NCBI GenBank assembly: GCA_011009095.1
Contig: VTPC01091301.1
Location: forward strand, 22,425 to 86,424
Length of the DNA: 64,000 nucleotides
Reading direction: 5' to 3'
Source: Ignelater luminosus
Lineage: Eukaryota > Arthropoda > Insecta > Coleoptera > Elateridae
Under the pieces are notes generated by a model. That model was not told the DNA's origin. It ran no database searches and saw nothing but the letters and a program-made list of their open reading frames with translations. A program made the position numbers and the translations under genes. Positions 1 to 12,079 of this stretch are shown one piece after another; position 1 is the first letter of the stretch; each line of letters begins with the position of its first letter.

Positions 1-3000
1 AAAAATGTGTACGTAGTAGTGTTGTAGAAAATCTGTTCTAATATTTGCTTTCACCACTAAGAGAAAGATCAATTCTGATAATCTGGAAATATTATTATCC
101 TTATGTTTATTTCCAAAGATCGAAGCAGATTTGGGACGCACGCCTTCCCGAAAAGACAGAAACGCGTCAACAACTTTACTTCATTTCATTACTAATAGAA
201 CTGTTGCCATTCAATATAAATTGCCTTCTTTATCTTTCTCAGATATATAATTTGAGTAAGAGGAAAACAAAGAGAGAGTTTACATAATAGTGAGGAAGAG
301 AATATTTAAACCAAACAAAATTCAATTAAGAAGGAAAAAGATGAACCCGAGTGAAATCTGCACAGTCAAGAGAATTCTAACAGAATTCGGAAAGAAAAAG
401 TGAAAAAAAATTAGAAATTCAATTATTATCTGCAATATCTGCAAATAAAATAAGCACAACCTGTAACTTTCTAACTTCGTTACACCATTTTCCAGAAGTC
501 CTGATTTTCTACATCATATCAGTATATCCATTAGACACTTACGGATTCTTAACGATTTCGAAATACTTAAAATTCAAATCCAACTGCTTTGTATAAAAAT
601 CTGAAAACTTACACAAGGTTATCAGGAATTGCAAACAGTTAAGAGCGCTTACAACTTGCATTCAGCAATTCAGCATACAGATCGTGAAGAATGGACTATT
701 TTATTGGAAATTCCTAAAGACGGATTTTAACATAAATCAGAAGGAGCATTGCGTTTCATAAAACAGCCAAAGGCTAAACTAATAAAATACCAATTATTGT
801 TTATCAATTCCTCCATTCTAAAAAAAACAAAACACAAGACGTAATGGAAAAATTTAATAAATTCCAATTGAACAAGTCAAAGTTAATAACCATAGTTAGG
901 TATTTATAGATTAATTACTTTTAATTAAACTACTAAAGCAATTATGACCACTGTCACTTCAACTACTTGAATTCCTTATTGAAAGTCTATAGTTAACATT
1001 TCTAAGATCGTCCTATTTAGTAAATAAAGTATTCGAGATGATGTTCATTTATGACCATCATTAACTCTCTTATCCTCTGTAATCTCAACCGCAATTTCCC
1101 AAGAAAATATTACGAGCAATCTCATCCTAAAGTGCAATTAACAGAACATCCTCCAGAAACTGTGTAACACATTGTAATGTGTGTGTGTGTCTATGCGCAA
1201 ACAACATCAATTTTGAAATTAATAGCCGTTAAACAGCTCGATACACTAAAAAAAGGATCTGATTTACGTCATAAAATCTGAATTGTGATTTTCCAACCTT
1301 TGATAGTCTTAAAGACTTTTAATAATTTTAGTTTGTTGCTGCGCAGAAATGAATCTTTGTTAGATAATGTGTCAGAAATAAAATTATTGTTTGGGTCATT
1401 AATTTTGTGTGTGGGAGCACATTTAAATGCCTTTACTGAAAGGGATGGCAAGCAGTTGAATAGTTTAGATATTATTATTTAATGTAACTCCATGTATTTC
1501 TATTGCTACAAGCAGTTTGAAAAGATTTTGTTGGCCCAAACTGTTTAGCTCGGATGGTTTACGATTTGTTTCTATATTTTATTTTATTATTTTTTTAAAA
1601 AGAGAACATAGACCTTCAGATTTGACAAACACGACGATAAGGGTCACTCCATGTCAAATCAACACAGTTAGGAATTAAATTGTCCCTTGACCTCTCAGAT
1701 CTGGCAGAGAATCAAGTCTTCATAGAGCTATTAAAGAAAATGTTACTACAAAGAATCTTTTGCTTTCTGTCAAACATTTATTAATTATTAACTATATTAG
1801 TTTTTATTAAAACTTGCTATGTTCAGACATAAATCTGTCGCTTTCTCAGGAATCCGATGAAATACAGACCTGGAAGTTTTGATGGGCGGCTTTAATTTGA
1901 GTTCAGAATGACAGCCAAATTAATTTTTTCAAAAAAACAACAATTTAAAAATTTTGGGAAAAGTTCATAAAGTTAACTTTAAACTATTGTCTTATACCTC
2001 TCGAAATTTCATTTTGGGATCGTAATGGGATCATGAGAGATAACTGTATAGCAAGTTGATTTGGGGAAAATGAAAACGCCTTCACATGACCTTTTTCTTT
2101 TCTGTAATGTCATGTATGTACAGTCCATGGTCTTAGAAAGATTAAATTTTGTCCATTCAGACAGTTGCAAAAATTTTGGTATGGTCTCTGTGAACTCGTC
2201 CTTGCCTCTTTTTTGACCGTCCTATCAGGTAAAGAGCGTTCATTCAAACTCAGATTAGTCCACTTTTGGGCAGAACTGAGTCTTTTGCAGTTTTGGGGTC
2301 AAATTGGCCATTTTAAGCATTCTTGCTGTTAGAATCAGACAAAACCGGACAGATCCAACTAAATAGAGCCCTGAATATTGGGAGTTCAGTCAAAACCAGA
2401 CAGGTTCGCTTCAGAATTTACGTGTAACTGTATCACCCAAAACAGGAGATATTTAGCATCTATAATATATGGAATATTACAAAACTAGACATAGCCAATG
2501 ATGAATTTTGTACGATTTTTTTATATTCTACGATCTGTTTAACCGGCATTTGCACATAACCTTAACAATTGATACTATTGTTGGTTCTATCAACACTGCA
2601 ACAAGGAAAAAAACGGGTAACGTCAGAGCGAGATAAATTGGAAAAAATTCTGTGTCTATTTATCTGAGGTTATGATGACAGCTTCACTGGTGTTTTCAGG
2701 TATTGTTTTATTATTACGTCATTTTTCTAATGGGTAGAGTGTGGACACACTTATCAATGTTATATTTGAAGACTAGTCGTATGTTCGTCAACTAGAGTTA
2801 AATTTCGGCATCAGCGTCGTTTTAGCCAAGAACGTACCCCGCAAAGTATGTTTTTTGGATAACTTCCTGCTTGTCAATTTTGTTTGCGTAGTAAAGTAGT
2901 TTTAACCTTCACAAATTTTATTTATATTGGAAGGACAGTTAATTTTGAAATAATCTGATCTCGGGTGTGTTTGAGCCTCTGTTTCTAGAATAAAAAGAAA

Positions 3001-3079
3001 GAAGTTGATATAACTTTATGATTTGCAATCCTTGGAATATCCGAAACAATCAGTATTAAAGCCCTGTAGGGGCCAAAAT
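1..3079. other. AT-rich DNA without a recognisable gene
   Basis: No coding region is supported. The open frames here (up to about 80 codons) have no recognisable domain and lie in AT-rich sequence rich in stops. A short TG tract lies at 1178-1190. The part from about 1620 to 2800 has slightly more balanced base use and could be non-coding remains of an old mobile element, but I found no inverted ends and no coding similarity to support that. Confidence 0.6.
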
Positions 3080-4320
3080 TTTCAGGCTCATTCCAGTCCG
3101 ATGCGACTAGGCGTAAGCTTGGCGCGGCTCAAAAAAACCCGGTAAATTTTGGATCGTCCGGAAAAGTTCGAGAGGCCCAAACGGTTCCGACAGTCCCTGA
3201 AGATCCGAACGGCCTGAGATCCCCAAACGACTCGAGAGGCCCGAACGGCCCTATGGGCCCGAGGGGGCCGAGATCTCTTATGATTCAAGAGGTCCGAACG
3301 ACCCGACAGGGCCGGAAGGTTCGAACGACCCGGCAGGGCTGGAAGGTCCGAAGGACCCGACAGGGCCAGGAGGTCCGAACAACTCCAAACCCTTAAATAA
3401 CTCAAAACCCTGAACGACTCAAGAGGCCTGAACGACCCGATAGAGCCGAGAGGTCTGAACGGTCCGCCACCCCTAAATAACACAAGAGGCTCGACTGACC
3501 CGACAGGGCCGGGAAGTCAAACCGGTCAGAGAACCCCGAACGACTAAAAAGGTTTAAACGACCCCATAGAGCCAGGAGATCAGATCAGCCCGAAACCCCT
3601 GAATGACTCAAAAGGCCCGGAAACCGGACAGGTCAGAGAATCCTGAACGACTCAAAAGGCCTGAACGACCCGATAGGGCCGGGAGGTCCAAACGGCCCGA
3701 AATCCCTGAATGACTCAAAAGGCTCAAATGACCCGACAGGGCCCGGAAACCGGACAGGTCAGAGAAGCCTGAACGACCCGATAAGGCCGGGAGGTCCAAA
3801 CGGCCCGAAATCCTTGAACGACTCAGAAGGCCCAAATGACCCGACAGGGCCCGGAAACCGGACAGATCAGAAAAGTCGGAACGACCCCATAGGGCCGGAA
3901 GGTCCAAACGGCTCGAAATCCCTGAATGACTTAAAAGGCCCGAATGACCCGACAGGGCCCGGAAACCGGACAGGTCAGAAAAGCCTGAACGACTCAAGAG
4001 GCCTGAACGACCCGATAGAGCCGAGAGATCTAAACGGTTCAAAACCCCTGAATGATCCGACAGGGCCAGGAAGCCGGACAAGTCCGAAAGCTTTGAACGA
4101 CTTAAGAGGCCCGAAAAAGAAACCCGGCCCGTGCAGCCGATTCAGTACGAAAAAGACCTCGGTCCGATCTGTTTCGGATCCATACGAAAATAACGGCCTG
4201 AAAAGCGCGACCTACCCGAAACGTTCGACAGGTCCGACAAGCCCGATAAACCGGAAAAACGTAATAAGCCTGAACGGCCTGATTGGCCCGACGCAGTTCC
4301 GTAAAGCACGATGAATTTTT
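3080..4320. repeat. GC-rich minisatellite open on both strands
   Basis: This is a degenerate tandem repeat built from short blocks such as GACCCGACAGGGCC, GGTCCGAACGGCCCG and CCTGAATGACTCAAAAGGC. They combine into larger units of about 60 bases. Unit lengths are mostly multiples of three, so long frames stay open on both strands: plus 3814-4314 encodes a Gly/Pro/Asn-rich repeat with NDPTGPGNRT, and minus 3608-4081 a Ser/Gly/Leu-rich repeat. I read these frames as a product of the periodicity and not as genes. The tract is far richer in G+C than its surroundings, with sharp edges. A related repeat in the other orientation lies at 43985-44640. Confidence 0.8.
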
Positions 4321-4693
4321 AAAATGAGGCTCTGCCTGACCTAAACTTCCAATCTGCATTACATTAAATAAGTTACATAATCAATAAGATAATACTGCTA
4401 CCGATACTACTTTAATTCTAATGCAGTATAGTATGCAGTTGCACGCACAGTGTAGTCTATTTAATCGAAAACTTACAACATAACCTAAGTTACGCAATTT
4501 CCGGCGAACCTGCAGTCATACTACAAAATCTCTTAGATTCAATTTAATTACAAGATTTGATATCAAAACGTTATCATCTCGTAACAATTGCTGAACCCAA
4601 AAAAAAGCGGGCAAGAAAAGGTGTTCTCAAGGATAAGGAAAAAACCAAAGACAATTTCCTTTATCAGCCCTTGGCATAACAAAAAATAAATCA

Positions 4694-5605
4694 ATGCCGG
4701 TGTTAAGGATAAACTACGAGAGCAGTGTTGCTAAAGTGAAAAAATCATTTGCAGTGAAGGATAGAGAGAGGTTATTTAGGAGATACCTTTCAAGTGAACT
4801 CAATATTACACTCTTGAGCAAATTGTACAATTCTCGAAACCCTGAGTTTAAATCATCGCTGTCAATGTTTGAAAGAATTTTATGGTACGTGTCTTAATCT
4901 AACAAATGCCATTAAACAAACAGATGGGACTGAAAAAGTGTCACTAACTAACCAAACTCAAAGTTTACAAGGTACGCGCAGGTACATTTTACAAACTTAT
5001 GAAGGAAAGTGCTTCAAACAGCCTCTCATTCTGCTTTGACTTGCAACAAGTGCATCCCCTACCCAAGTGAACATTACATTTGCATGAATTTTATTTGCGT
5101 CAAATCAGTTTCTATACATTCTGTTGCGTGGATGTTAATTCGAAAAAACCTTGCTTCTATACATGGATTGAAAACCAGGCTGATCGTGACTCTACCGAAA
5201 GAGGAAATCCGTTTTGTTGTCACATCTTAAATCATTAGATTTAGAAAATATGTCTAAGATTACTTTGTGATGGTTGTGGTCGGCAAAATAAGAATGCTCA
5301 CAGTGTCCACGTTTCGGCATTATGGATCAGGATGAAGCTCCAGCTACTGTTAGCGGTCTGATTCTGCACTTTCCCGTAAGAGGGCACTCCTATTTACCGG
5401 CCGATTGTGTTTTCGGCCAAAAAACAGTATATTATTCTTAATCCCGAACAGTACAACGGATTTTACATGCATGTAGGTGAAGTTCGTACATTAGGTACAG
5501 ATTGGCAACTATTCGATATTAAATGCTTGTCAGCAACTTACAATAAACTTAACGAAATAAAAGATTTCAAGAGAATACATCTTAGAAAAATACAACGACT
5601 GTGAG
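4694..5605 (+). pseudogene. Relic of an uncharacterised transposase-like protein, C-terminal half
   Basis: Broken coding sequence in several frames. The recognisable part begins near 5246 with LCDGCGRQNKNAHS, then FPVRGHSYLPADCVFG near 5365-5420, then a segment from 5407 with LNPEQYNGFYMHVGEV, LGTDWQLFDIK and NKLNEIKDF. This order (acidic DGC-GQNKN box, then PVRGHS-LP-D-VFG, then a VK-LG-DW-DIK tail) is one I know from a large, poorly described family of repeated proteins in insect and cnidarian genomes, which I believe carries the domain DUF7869; the name is from memory. The frame from 4694 (67 codons) may be a more upstream piece but is not secure. Stops and frame changes separate every block, so it cannot be functional. 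The N-terminal half of the same family appears on the minus strand at 35997-37200. Confidence 0.6.
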
Positions 5606-5624
5606 GTATAAGCTAAGTGCTTTT

Positions 5625-7480
5625 TTTCAGATTCGAAACTGGGAATCTCCAGATGATAGGTAAAAGGAGCAACAGGAAATTTTCAATATTTTTGAATAGG
5701 AAGTTTCTAAATAGTAACAAGAAACTTTCCGAAAACAACTAGTTTTCAGATAACAACTGAAAATTACCAGATAAAAACTGAGATTTCCATATGACAAGTG
5801 AAAATTTTCAATCATCATTTGAAAATTTGCAGTTGCAATTTGGAAATTTCCAGTTGAAAAAGTTTTACATTGGCTCTTAGGGATTTTTGTAGATAGGTGG
5901 AAGTGACAATTGAAGATTTTTAATATTTTCTAGTAGGAAATTTCCAAATGAGAACCAGAAGTTTCCAGGAAACAACTAGAAACTTTCAGATAACAACTGG
6001 AAATTACCTACAAAAGTCCCGAGGGGCCCATGTAGATTTTCTATTACCTGGAAGCGTTTAGATGGCAATTGAGAATTTCCAATTGATAACTGGATATTGC
6101 CAGATGACAACTGGAATTCTCCAGATCATAGGTGGAAATAACAACCGGAACTGTCCAATACTTTCTATTAGAAGGTTTCCAGAATGGTAACTAACAAATT
6201 CTAGATAACCGCCTGAAGTTATCAGATAAGAATGGGGAATTTTCACATAACAACTGCAATTTCTATATGACAGGTAGAGATTTCCAGTTATCATTTGGAA
6301 ATTTGCAGTTACCATTTGGAAATTTCTACGAAAGCCATGAAAAACTAACAGGAAATCCTTTTTTGACCTGAAAATTTCTAGATGACAACAGAATTTCCAA
6401 ATGGCAATTGCAAGTTTCCAGTTGTCATCTAGAAATTCCCAGTTAAGTGGAATTTCCACTGGTATTCTAGGAATTCCCCGTGAAAAACAATTTTTCATTG
6501 ACTCTTCAGGGCTTTCGTAAATTTCGTAAATCCAGTTGTCATCTGGAAATTTCAATTTATCTGGAAATTTTTCAGATAATTTTCAGTTTTAATTTGTAAA
6601 TTCTGAGTTATTACCTAAAAATTCATTCAAGCCAGGAAAAAGAAAATATGAAAATTTTTAGTTTTCATTTGGAACTTTCAAGTTGTCATCTGGAGATTTC
6701 CAGTTAAAAGAAAATCTACATTGGCCCTTCGGGGTTTTTGTAGATACTTTCCAGTTGCTATCTGGGAATTCGCGATTATGGTTTGGAAATTATCATTTCC
6801 CATCAGGAAATTTCCAGTAAAAATATTTTACATTGGCCCTTCGGGACTTTCGTAAGTAGGTGGAAATGTCAATTGCAGATTTTGAATATTTTTTAGTAGG
6901 AAGTTTCCAAATGATTACTGAAATTTCTAGAAAACAACTAGAAGTTATGAAAGTCCCGAAAGCCCGATGTAATTTTTTCTTTAACTGGGAATGTCCAGAA
7001 GACAATTGAAAATCTTCAAATGGCAACTGGAGATCTCCAAATGATAGATGGAAATAACAATTGAAAATATCCAATATTTTCTAATAGAAACTTTCTAAAC
7101 TAGAAGTTGTCAGATAAGACCGGGCATTTCCAGATAATAACTGGAACTGTCCATATAACAAGGGGAGATTCCCAGTTATCATTTGAAAATTCAATAAAAA
7201 AATTTTAATTCAGAATTTCCAGATGTCAACTGATTATTTCCAAATGAAAACTGAAAATTATTTTCTTTTACCTAAGATTTCGAAATGGCAATTGCAATTT
7301 TCTAGTTGTCATCTAGTAATTATCAAGTGAAAGTTTTATTGGGCTTTCAGTGCTTTTGTACCTATCCTCTGGAGATTTCCAGTTGTCATTTGGAGATTCT
7401 CAATTGCTCTCTGGAAATGTTCAGTTATATCAGTTGGAAATTTCCACTTGGCAACTGAAAATTTCCAGTTACGTACAAGT
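5625..7480. repeat. Quasi-palindromic minisatellite block
   Basis: About 1.85 kb of interleaved short repeats built from the near-palindrome GGAAATTTCC and from CCAGTTGTCATCTGG and its complement CCAGATGACAACTGG. A longer module recurs: ACATTGGCCCTTCGGG, then a TTTCGTAGATAGGTGGAAAT-like stretch, then TATTTTCTAGTAGGAA. Direct copies start near 5868, 6722 and 6829, and inverted copies lie near 6012 and 6950. Units occur in both orientations, so single strands could form many hairpins. Small open frames here (for example minus 6058-6555) follow from the repeat and are not called as genes. Confidence 0.8.
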
Positions 7481-7744
7481 TAATTTCCTGAAATGTGAAA
7501 AATTTCCTGCGAGTGAGTGCATATTCACGATACAGTCAGTGACCCACTACAGAAAGTTGATATTTCAGATACCTCTTCTCAATTGTTCACACAGAAGATG
7601 CGTATATTCCTCGATATTACCATTGGTACAGATGAGGGCCCCGCAGTTTGTAGTCCTCCAAACTTTAAGTCCGAGGCAGACCCTTATGTACCCGTGATAA
7701 CGTTGCTATGGCATTATATCCCTTCTTTTGTTTTAGTTGTTTAA

Positions 7745-9130
7745 AAGTACGGTAAAATACGTTTTGGTTCTCTCTATAGTTTTTTGTCATTTTCTTCTCA
7801 AATTCTATCCATGACTTCTCTTTTGCTTTCGTAATTTCTCTCTTGACTTTTTCCCGTTTTTCCTTGCTGCATCTAATAGGCTGTTTTTGAATTTATTCCA
7901 TATCTCTTCTATTCCATTTCCGTCTGGTTCCTCAAATTTTTTGTTATTATCTCTTGATATTTCTTTTGATATCTATTTTGTTTCTTTTAGTTTCTAAGTT
8001 TTTATTTTCGACTTTATTTTTTGTTTTCTTCTTTTTGTTTTTTCTCTTTTTTGGTTTATCAGGTCCAATTTTACCAAACAGTGGTCAGTTCCTATTTCCG
8101 CTTTTCTCGAAACTTTTACATCATACTAAGTTCTTCTCTTGTATACTTGTGGATGTCCTTATGTATAATCTTTGTATTGCTTATTATTAATTCATTTTTC
8201 ATACACATTTCTGTTATTCTTTCCCTGTTATTGCTTTTTGTTTCTTCTCCTTCTTTTTCCAAGCATTCTTCTATTCCTTTAGTTTGGTTTCTTGCTCTGC
8301 CGTTTAAATCTTCCATTATGATCATATTATCTCCTCCTTCATCAATTACTCTCTGCACTTCTTTATAGAAATTATCTTTGTTTTCTTTCATTGCATCTTC
8401 GTTTGCTCCATAGGCTATTATTATTGTCCATCTGATAGTTTCATTTCTATCTTTAGGATTCTTTCATATACATATTCTTCTTCAATTACGTTTTTCAACT
8501 GATCTGGTGATATAATCATTCCTATTTCTTCTTTTGTTTCTTCGTTTCCTTCTACTCTAGACTAGAACAGCCAATATCCTTTGTGTACTCTCCTTATACA
8601 TTTTCCCTTCTTTTTTGTTTCTGTAATTTCTAGTAATTGCACTTTGTGTTTTATCATTTCCTCCACAATTTATTCCTCTTTTCCTCTTATAGTTCTTACA
8701 TTCCACGTTCCTATTCTCATAGTTTCTTGTTTTTTCTTTATTTTTTATCCTTATTTGTATTTCATTTTTCTTATTAATTATTTTCCTGCTTGTGTCTGTC
8801 ATCTACGACGTTTTGCGAAATCCAAAAATCTCGCTTATTCTAAATTTAAATGTCATGATATTCTAACATTACCTTTTTCATTGTTAAAGTCGTCATTATT
8901 TTCGGCATCTTTTTCGTTTTTCTCAGTTTTTTGACTTAGGGGTCGATGTGTTGCTTTTATGCTCTTGTAGTTTTTCCTTTTCTTTATCCCATTTATATTC
9001 CTTTTCTTCTATTGTAATTTTCTGATAGTCTATCTGGATCTTTTTTCCGCTCTTCCTCCCATTCTCTGCCTTCTGCTTCAATTTATTTTGGATTTCGCGT
9101 TCCTCCTTTGTTAGTTAGCCTATTTGCTCA
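7745..9130 (-). mobile_element. LINE fragment: ORF1 tail and endonuclease domain
   Basis: Read on the minus strand, the piece starts near 9130 with a lysine/glutamate-rich ORF1-like C-terminus (KEEREIQ, WDKEKEKLQEHK). It continues near 8800-8557 with the start of an APE-type endonuclease in a shifted frame. The clearest part is 8391-8116: NFYKEVQRVIDEGGDNMII, then EDLNGR (usually GDFNGR), GIEECLEKEGEET, ITEMCMKNELIISNT and HKDIHKYT. These are the conserved blocks of the insect LINE endonucleases often annotated as craniofacial development protein 2-like. Coding decays towards 7745 and no reverse transcriptase follows. A non-coding stretch of about 250 bases separates it from the repeat block to the left. 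Several frameshifts and stops are present. Confidence 0.8.
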
Positions 9131-9139
9131 GCTTCGTGT

Positions 9140-9800
9140 GCGCCGCAAAGATATCATTAAAAAGACAACACATCTATATGCAAACGCATATAGATCAGGT
9201 CTTTATTCATCAATTCCAGGAATCACAATTTGAAAAGTAGCAATCAATGTATGCTGGACTACACTTCATTTTAAAAAGATTAGTTTTTAATCTGTCCATC
9301 CATAATGGAACTCATCTTGGTTTTTCATTTTAATAACTGAGTGCGTACCACTCTGATCGGCTAGTAAACAAATTTTTGGTTTTAGCTCAGCGAACTTGGA
9401 AAAGTCAAGAAGACTTTTCTTGGAAGAGCTTGTATTGTTCTTTCGAATTACATAGCATTAACCTTTTAGAAATTTTCACTTTCTTGCCATCCCTGTCCTT
9501 GATTAAAATACAGTTTTCTTACCCCGTAAGCTTAATAACATCGACAGTCTGTATGGCTGTTTTTACCTGGCTTTTGATCTGGCGATGGAGAAAATCCTCT
9601 TCAGTAAAGCTGATAATTTGGAGTTTTAAACTCTTCAAAAATCTTCCTCACGCTGTAACTATCAGGCAACAGGGTCAGTGTTATAATCTTCTTTTTCCTC
9701 CTTTCACAGTTTTGGTAGGGTTTTGTTAAATGTTTCAGCATCTCATCTTTTGAGTCACTACCCTTTTTCGATGTTTGCTTGTTCTAACATCTAAGCTAAT
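9140..9800 (-). pseudogene. Relic of an uncharacterised repeated arthropod protein
   Basis: On the minus strand from about 9725, the frame reads KIITLTLLPDSYSVRKIFEE, then a LYRRGFSPSPDQKPGK segment, then in shifted frames GKKVKISKRLMLCNSKEQYK, SSFDFSKFAELKPKICLLA and SGTHSVIKM down to about 9320. I recognise the order (LLP-S-S-RKI, P-PKPGK, GKR--IQKRL-LCNL-E-Y--F, GFSKF-ELRPK, SGTHSVCVC) from an uncharacterised, multicopy protein family in arthropod genomes thought to be transposon-borne. At least two frame changes and internal stops show it is dead. It lies directly upstream of the LINE fragment on the same strand, and neither seems functionally tied to the other. Confidence 0.55.
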
Positions 9801-11012
9801 TACTATGGCTTCTTTAATCCTTCCAGTGAATTGGTGCAAAAATGCGCACCTATTTATCATTTGCACAGACAGCTCTGCTCTTATATATAACTCAGAAGAA
9901 TGGCTTAGGAGAAAACTAACTAAACTTTGCTAATTAAATTTAGAAAATACGTTTTAAAAGAGTAACCATAAAGAAACCAATTGAATTACAAATTCTGAAG
10001 TTTACAGTAGATATATTCACACGATTAAACCAAATTGAGTAAAACTAAAATTAAATTTTATACCCCTGCATTCATTAACATTTCCGATCCGATAATTACC
10101 AATTTAATAAACCCTAGTTGTAGCTAATTTCTGAAAATCATATTGTTATTGTATTATTAATTGTTGAATACAAAATTAATTTTCATGGAAATTCTGTTAG
10201 TTCACAAACCTATTACATTTTTAATTTTTGCAACCAATTAAAGTTGTGTTTGTCTAAAGCCCGAATGTTTTTTATGCTTTTCAAATGGAAAACTCGCATG
10301 TTTTCGTATTGAACTCCACAGATGGTTATTATTATGTTATTAACATTTGTGGTGGAAAAGCTTCCTGGCTAGCAAAACATGCAACAAAAAAGTTTATATC
10401 AGAATAATAATGCATTAATGTTAGGAAAAGTCAATTAGCAAGTTTAAATTATGATATTTATTATATTTCCGGCTGAACACACTGAACTTTGAACCTTAAA
10501 GCCGGTTTTAGTATAATGTCAAACAATCTCGTTATCAATTCAACCTTAGTCATCACTTTCCCTTGTGAATATTAAGCTTTGTAAATTTTAGATATGATAG
10601 CTGTTCTAGAATTACATCCTGTTAAATGCAAAATTTATATTCCAAAGTACCCCCTTACTTTATGGGGTAAAAGCAATTTATTTTCTCGACTTAAATGGTG
10701 GTATGCTAGATTTTCCTTTTTATAGCATTTGAAACAGTTTTAGTGACAAGCTTGAGATTTTCATGTATTTGTTTCGTTTTTAGACAGCTGCTCAAATTAT
10801 TTATGTAGAATTACCTGTATTTGCCATTACGTAATGCTTAACTGTAGTAGATATGAATTAAATGTATTGCATAACTTCCTTGCTTGAATCACTCGAATTA
10901 AATAAGACCACTAGCTTTGTCGCTTGCACCTTAGCTAATAACAGAGCTAATACTATTGGCTATCACTTTAGAAGCATTGTTGGCGTTTTATATTATTAAA
11001 ATATCTTATATA
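9801..11012. other. AT-rich DNA, nothing recognised
   Basis: No open frame of note, no repeat structure and no transposon ends were seen in this roughly 1.2-kb stretch. Confidence 0.6.
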
Positions 11013-11225
11013 CTGAGTGGAACAGATAAGGTGAACCAAGCGGATACCTCGATAACTTAAAGAGATACGAGAAATTAATTAATGGAAGTTGTAACTAAAC
11101 GATCGTGTTATGCAAGTAATGAACGAGTTACTCCAGCAAAACTGGAAGTCCAGTAAACTAACGGATGATAGAATTTGTTAGTTAACCGAGATATCTTCTA
11201 AGTTCACCTTATCTGTCACACTCTG
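11013..11225. mobile_element. 213-bp mariner-type MITE
   Basis: The left end CTGAGTGGAACAGATAAGG and the right end CCTTATCTGTCACACTCTG are imperfect inverted repeats. Similarity extends inward past GGTGAAC to a GATATCTCGG-like block, about 50 bases on each side. TA dinucleotides flank both ends (11011-11012 and 11226-11227), which fits a Tc1/mariner TA target duplication. The interior has no coding capacity, so the element would depend on a transposase from elsewhere. None of the transposase relics in this window has obviously matching ends. Confidence 0.8.
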
Positions 11226-12079
11226 TACATTCAGCATTTACGTATTCTGTCTCAAAGAGCCTTTTAAAAGTGATATGATTTTTAAGACTGCGTTTAAATA
11301 GACGTTGAATGTTGTGCCATTAAGCACATTACTGTTCCATTAAAGAACAATTTTATTTTAAAGATTCGTGTGCGCACTAAAGCTCAAGTACTCAAAGAAA
11401 TAAATTGTTTTATAAAATATAAATTTCAATAAGCTACAAAACAGTAAAAGCAAGCTCTGATATATAATAATCGGTTTCCACTTAAAAATTGCCCCATAAT
11501 TTTCTTCCTCACTTACTACGTACATGCAAATTCAGGCTTATACATGAGTAATAGCAAATTACATCAGATCAACAAATTCAGGCTTGAATAAATTCGAAAC
11601 AGAAACAGACTCTAGGGTATTAAACCTGTTATTATTGAATCGTACAATGGACTAAAATGGCGGTAATTGATTACGGACGTATACCTTCAATTAAGCTCCC
11701 GAAATCTTAACTTCCTGACTGTGCTTTAAATTTTTTAAATGAAACCTCTAGAGAAAAAATAAAGTGAAAGGAAAATTTGAAATTAAAAAGTTTTAAAAAT
11801 CCCTAAAAGTCTAAAAAGGAAAATCACAAGTGATAAAAAATTTTCAATCCATTCAAAGAAGCGTTGACCTCGCCGTTAACAAAACTTGTTAGTAAAACTT
11901 TTTTGCGCGATGCAACGCTCTAAAAGTCTCTAGAAAATTCAATATTTTTTTCATTTTAGAAAATAGAATTGCATAGATTTACTTCACTTAAAAACAGTTT
12001 TTTCTCTAAACTGTTTCATCTATGAATAAAGTTATATAGAATGCATTTTATTTTAATTTTATACAAAAATCGTTTTGGG
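11226..12079. other. AT-rich DNA, nothing recognised
   Basis: No coding signal, tandem structure or element end was seen. The stretch separates the MITE from the divergent satellite. Confidence 0.6.

Noticed and set aside
45-287. 80-codon open frame at the left edge
   Set aside because: No domain, no clear start context, AT-biased composition; expected by chance at this length.
3608-4314. Long overlapping frames on both strands as a collagen-like or repeat protein gene
   Set aside because: Openness on both strands follows from repeat units that are multiples of three; the same occurs in the inverted array at 44 kb.
5625-7480. CRISPR array
   Set aside because: Repeats are imperfect, occur in both orientations and have no regular unique spacers; the genome is animal.
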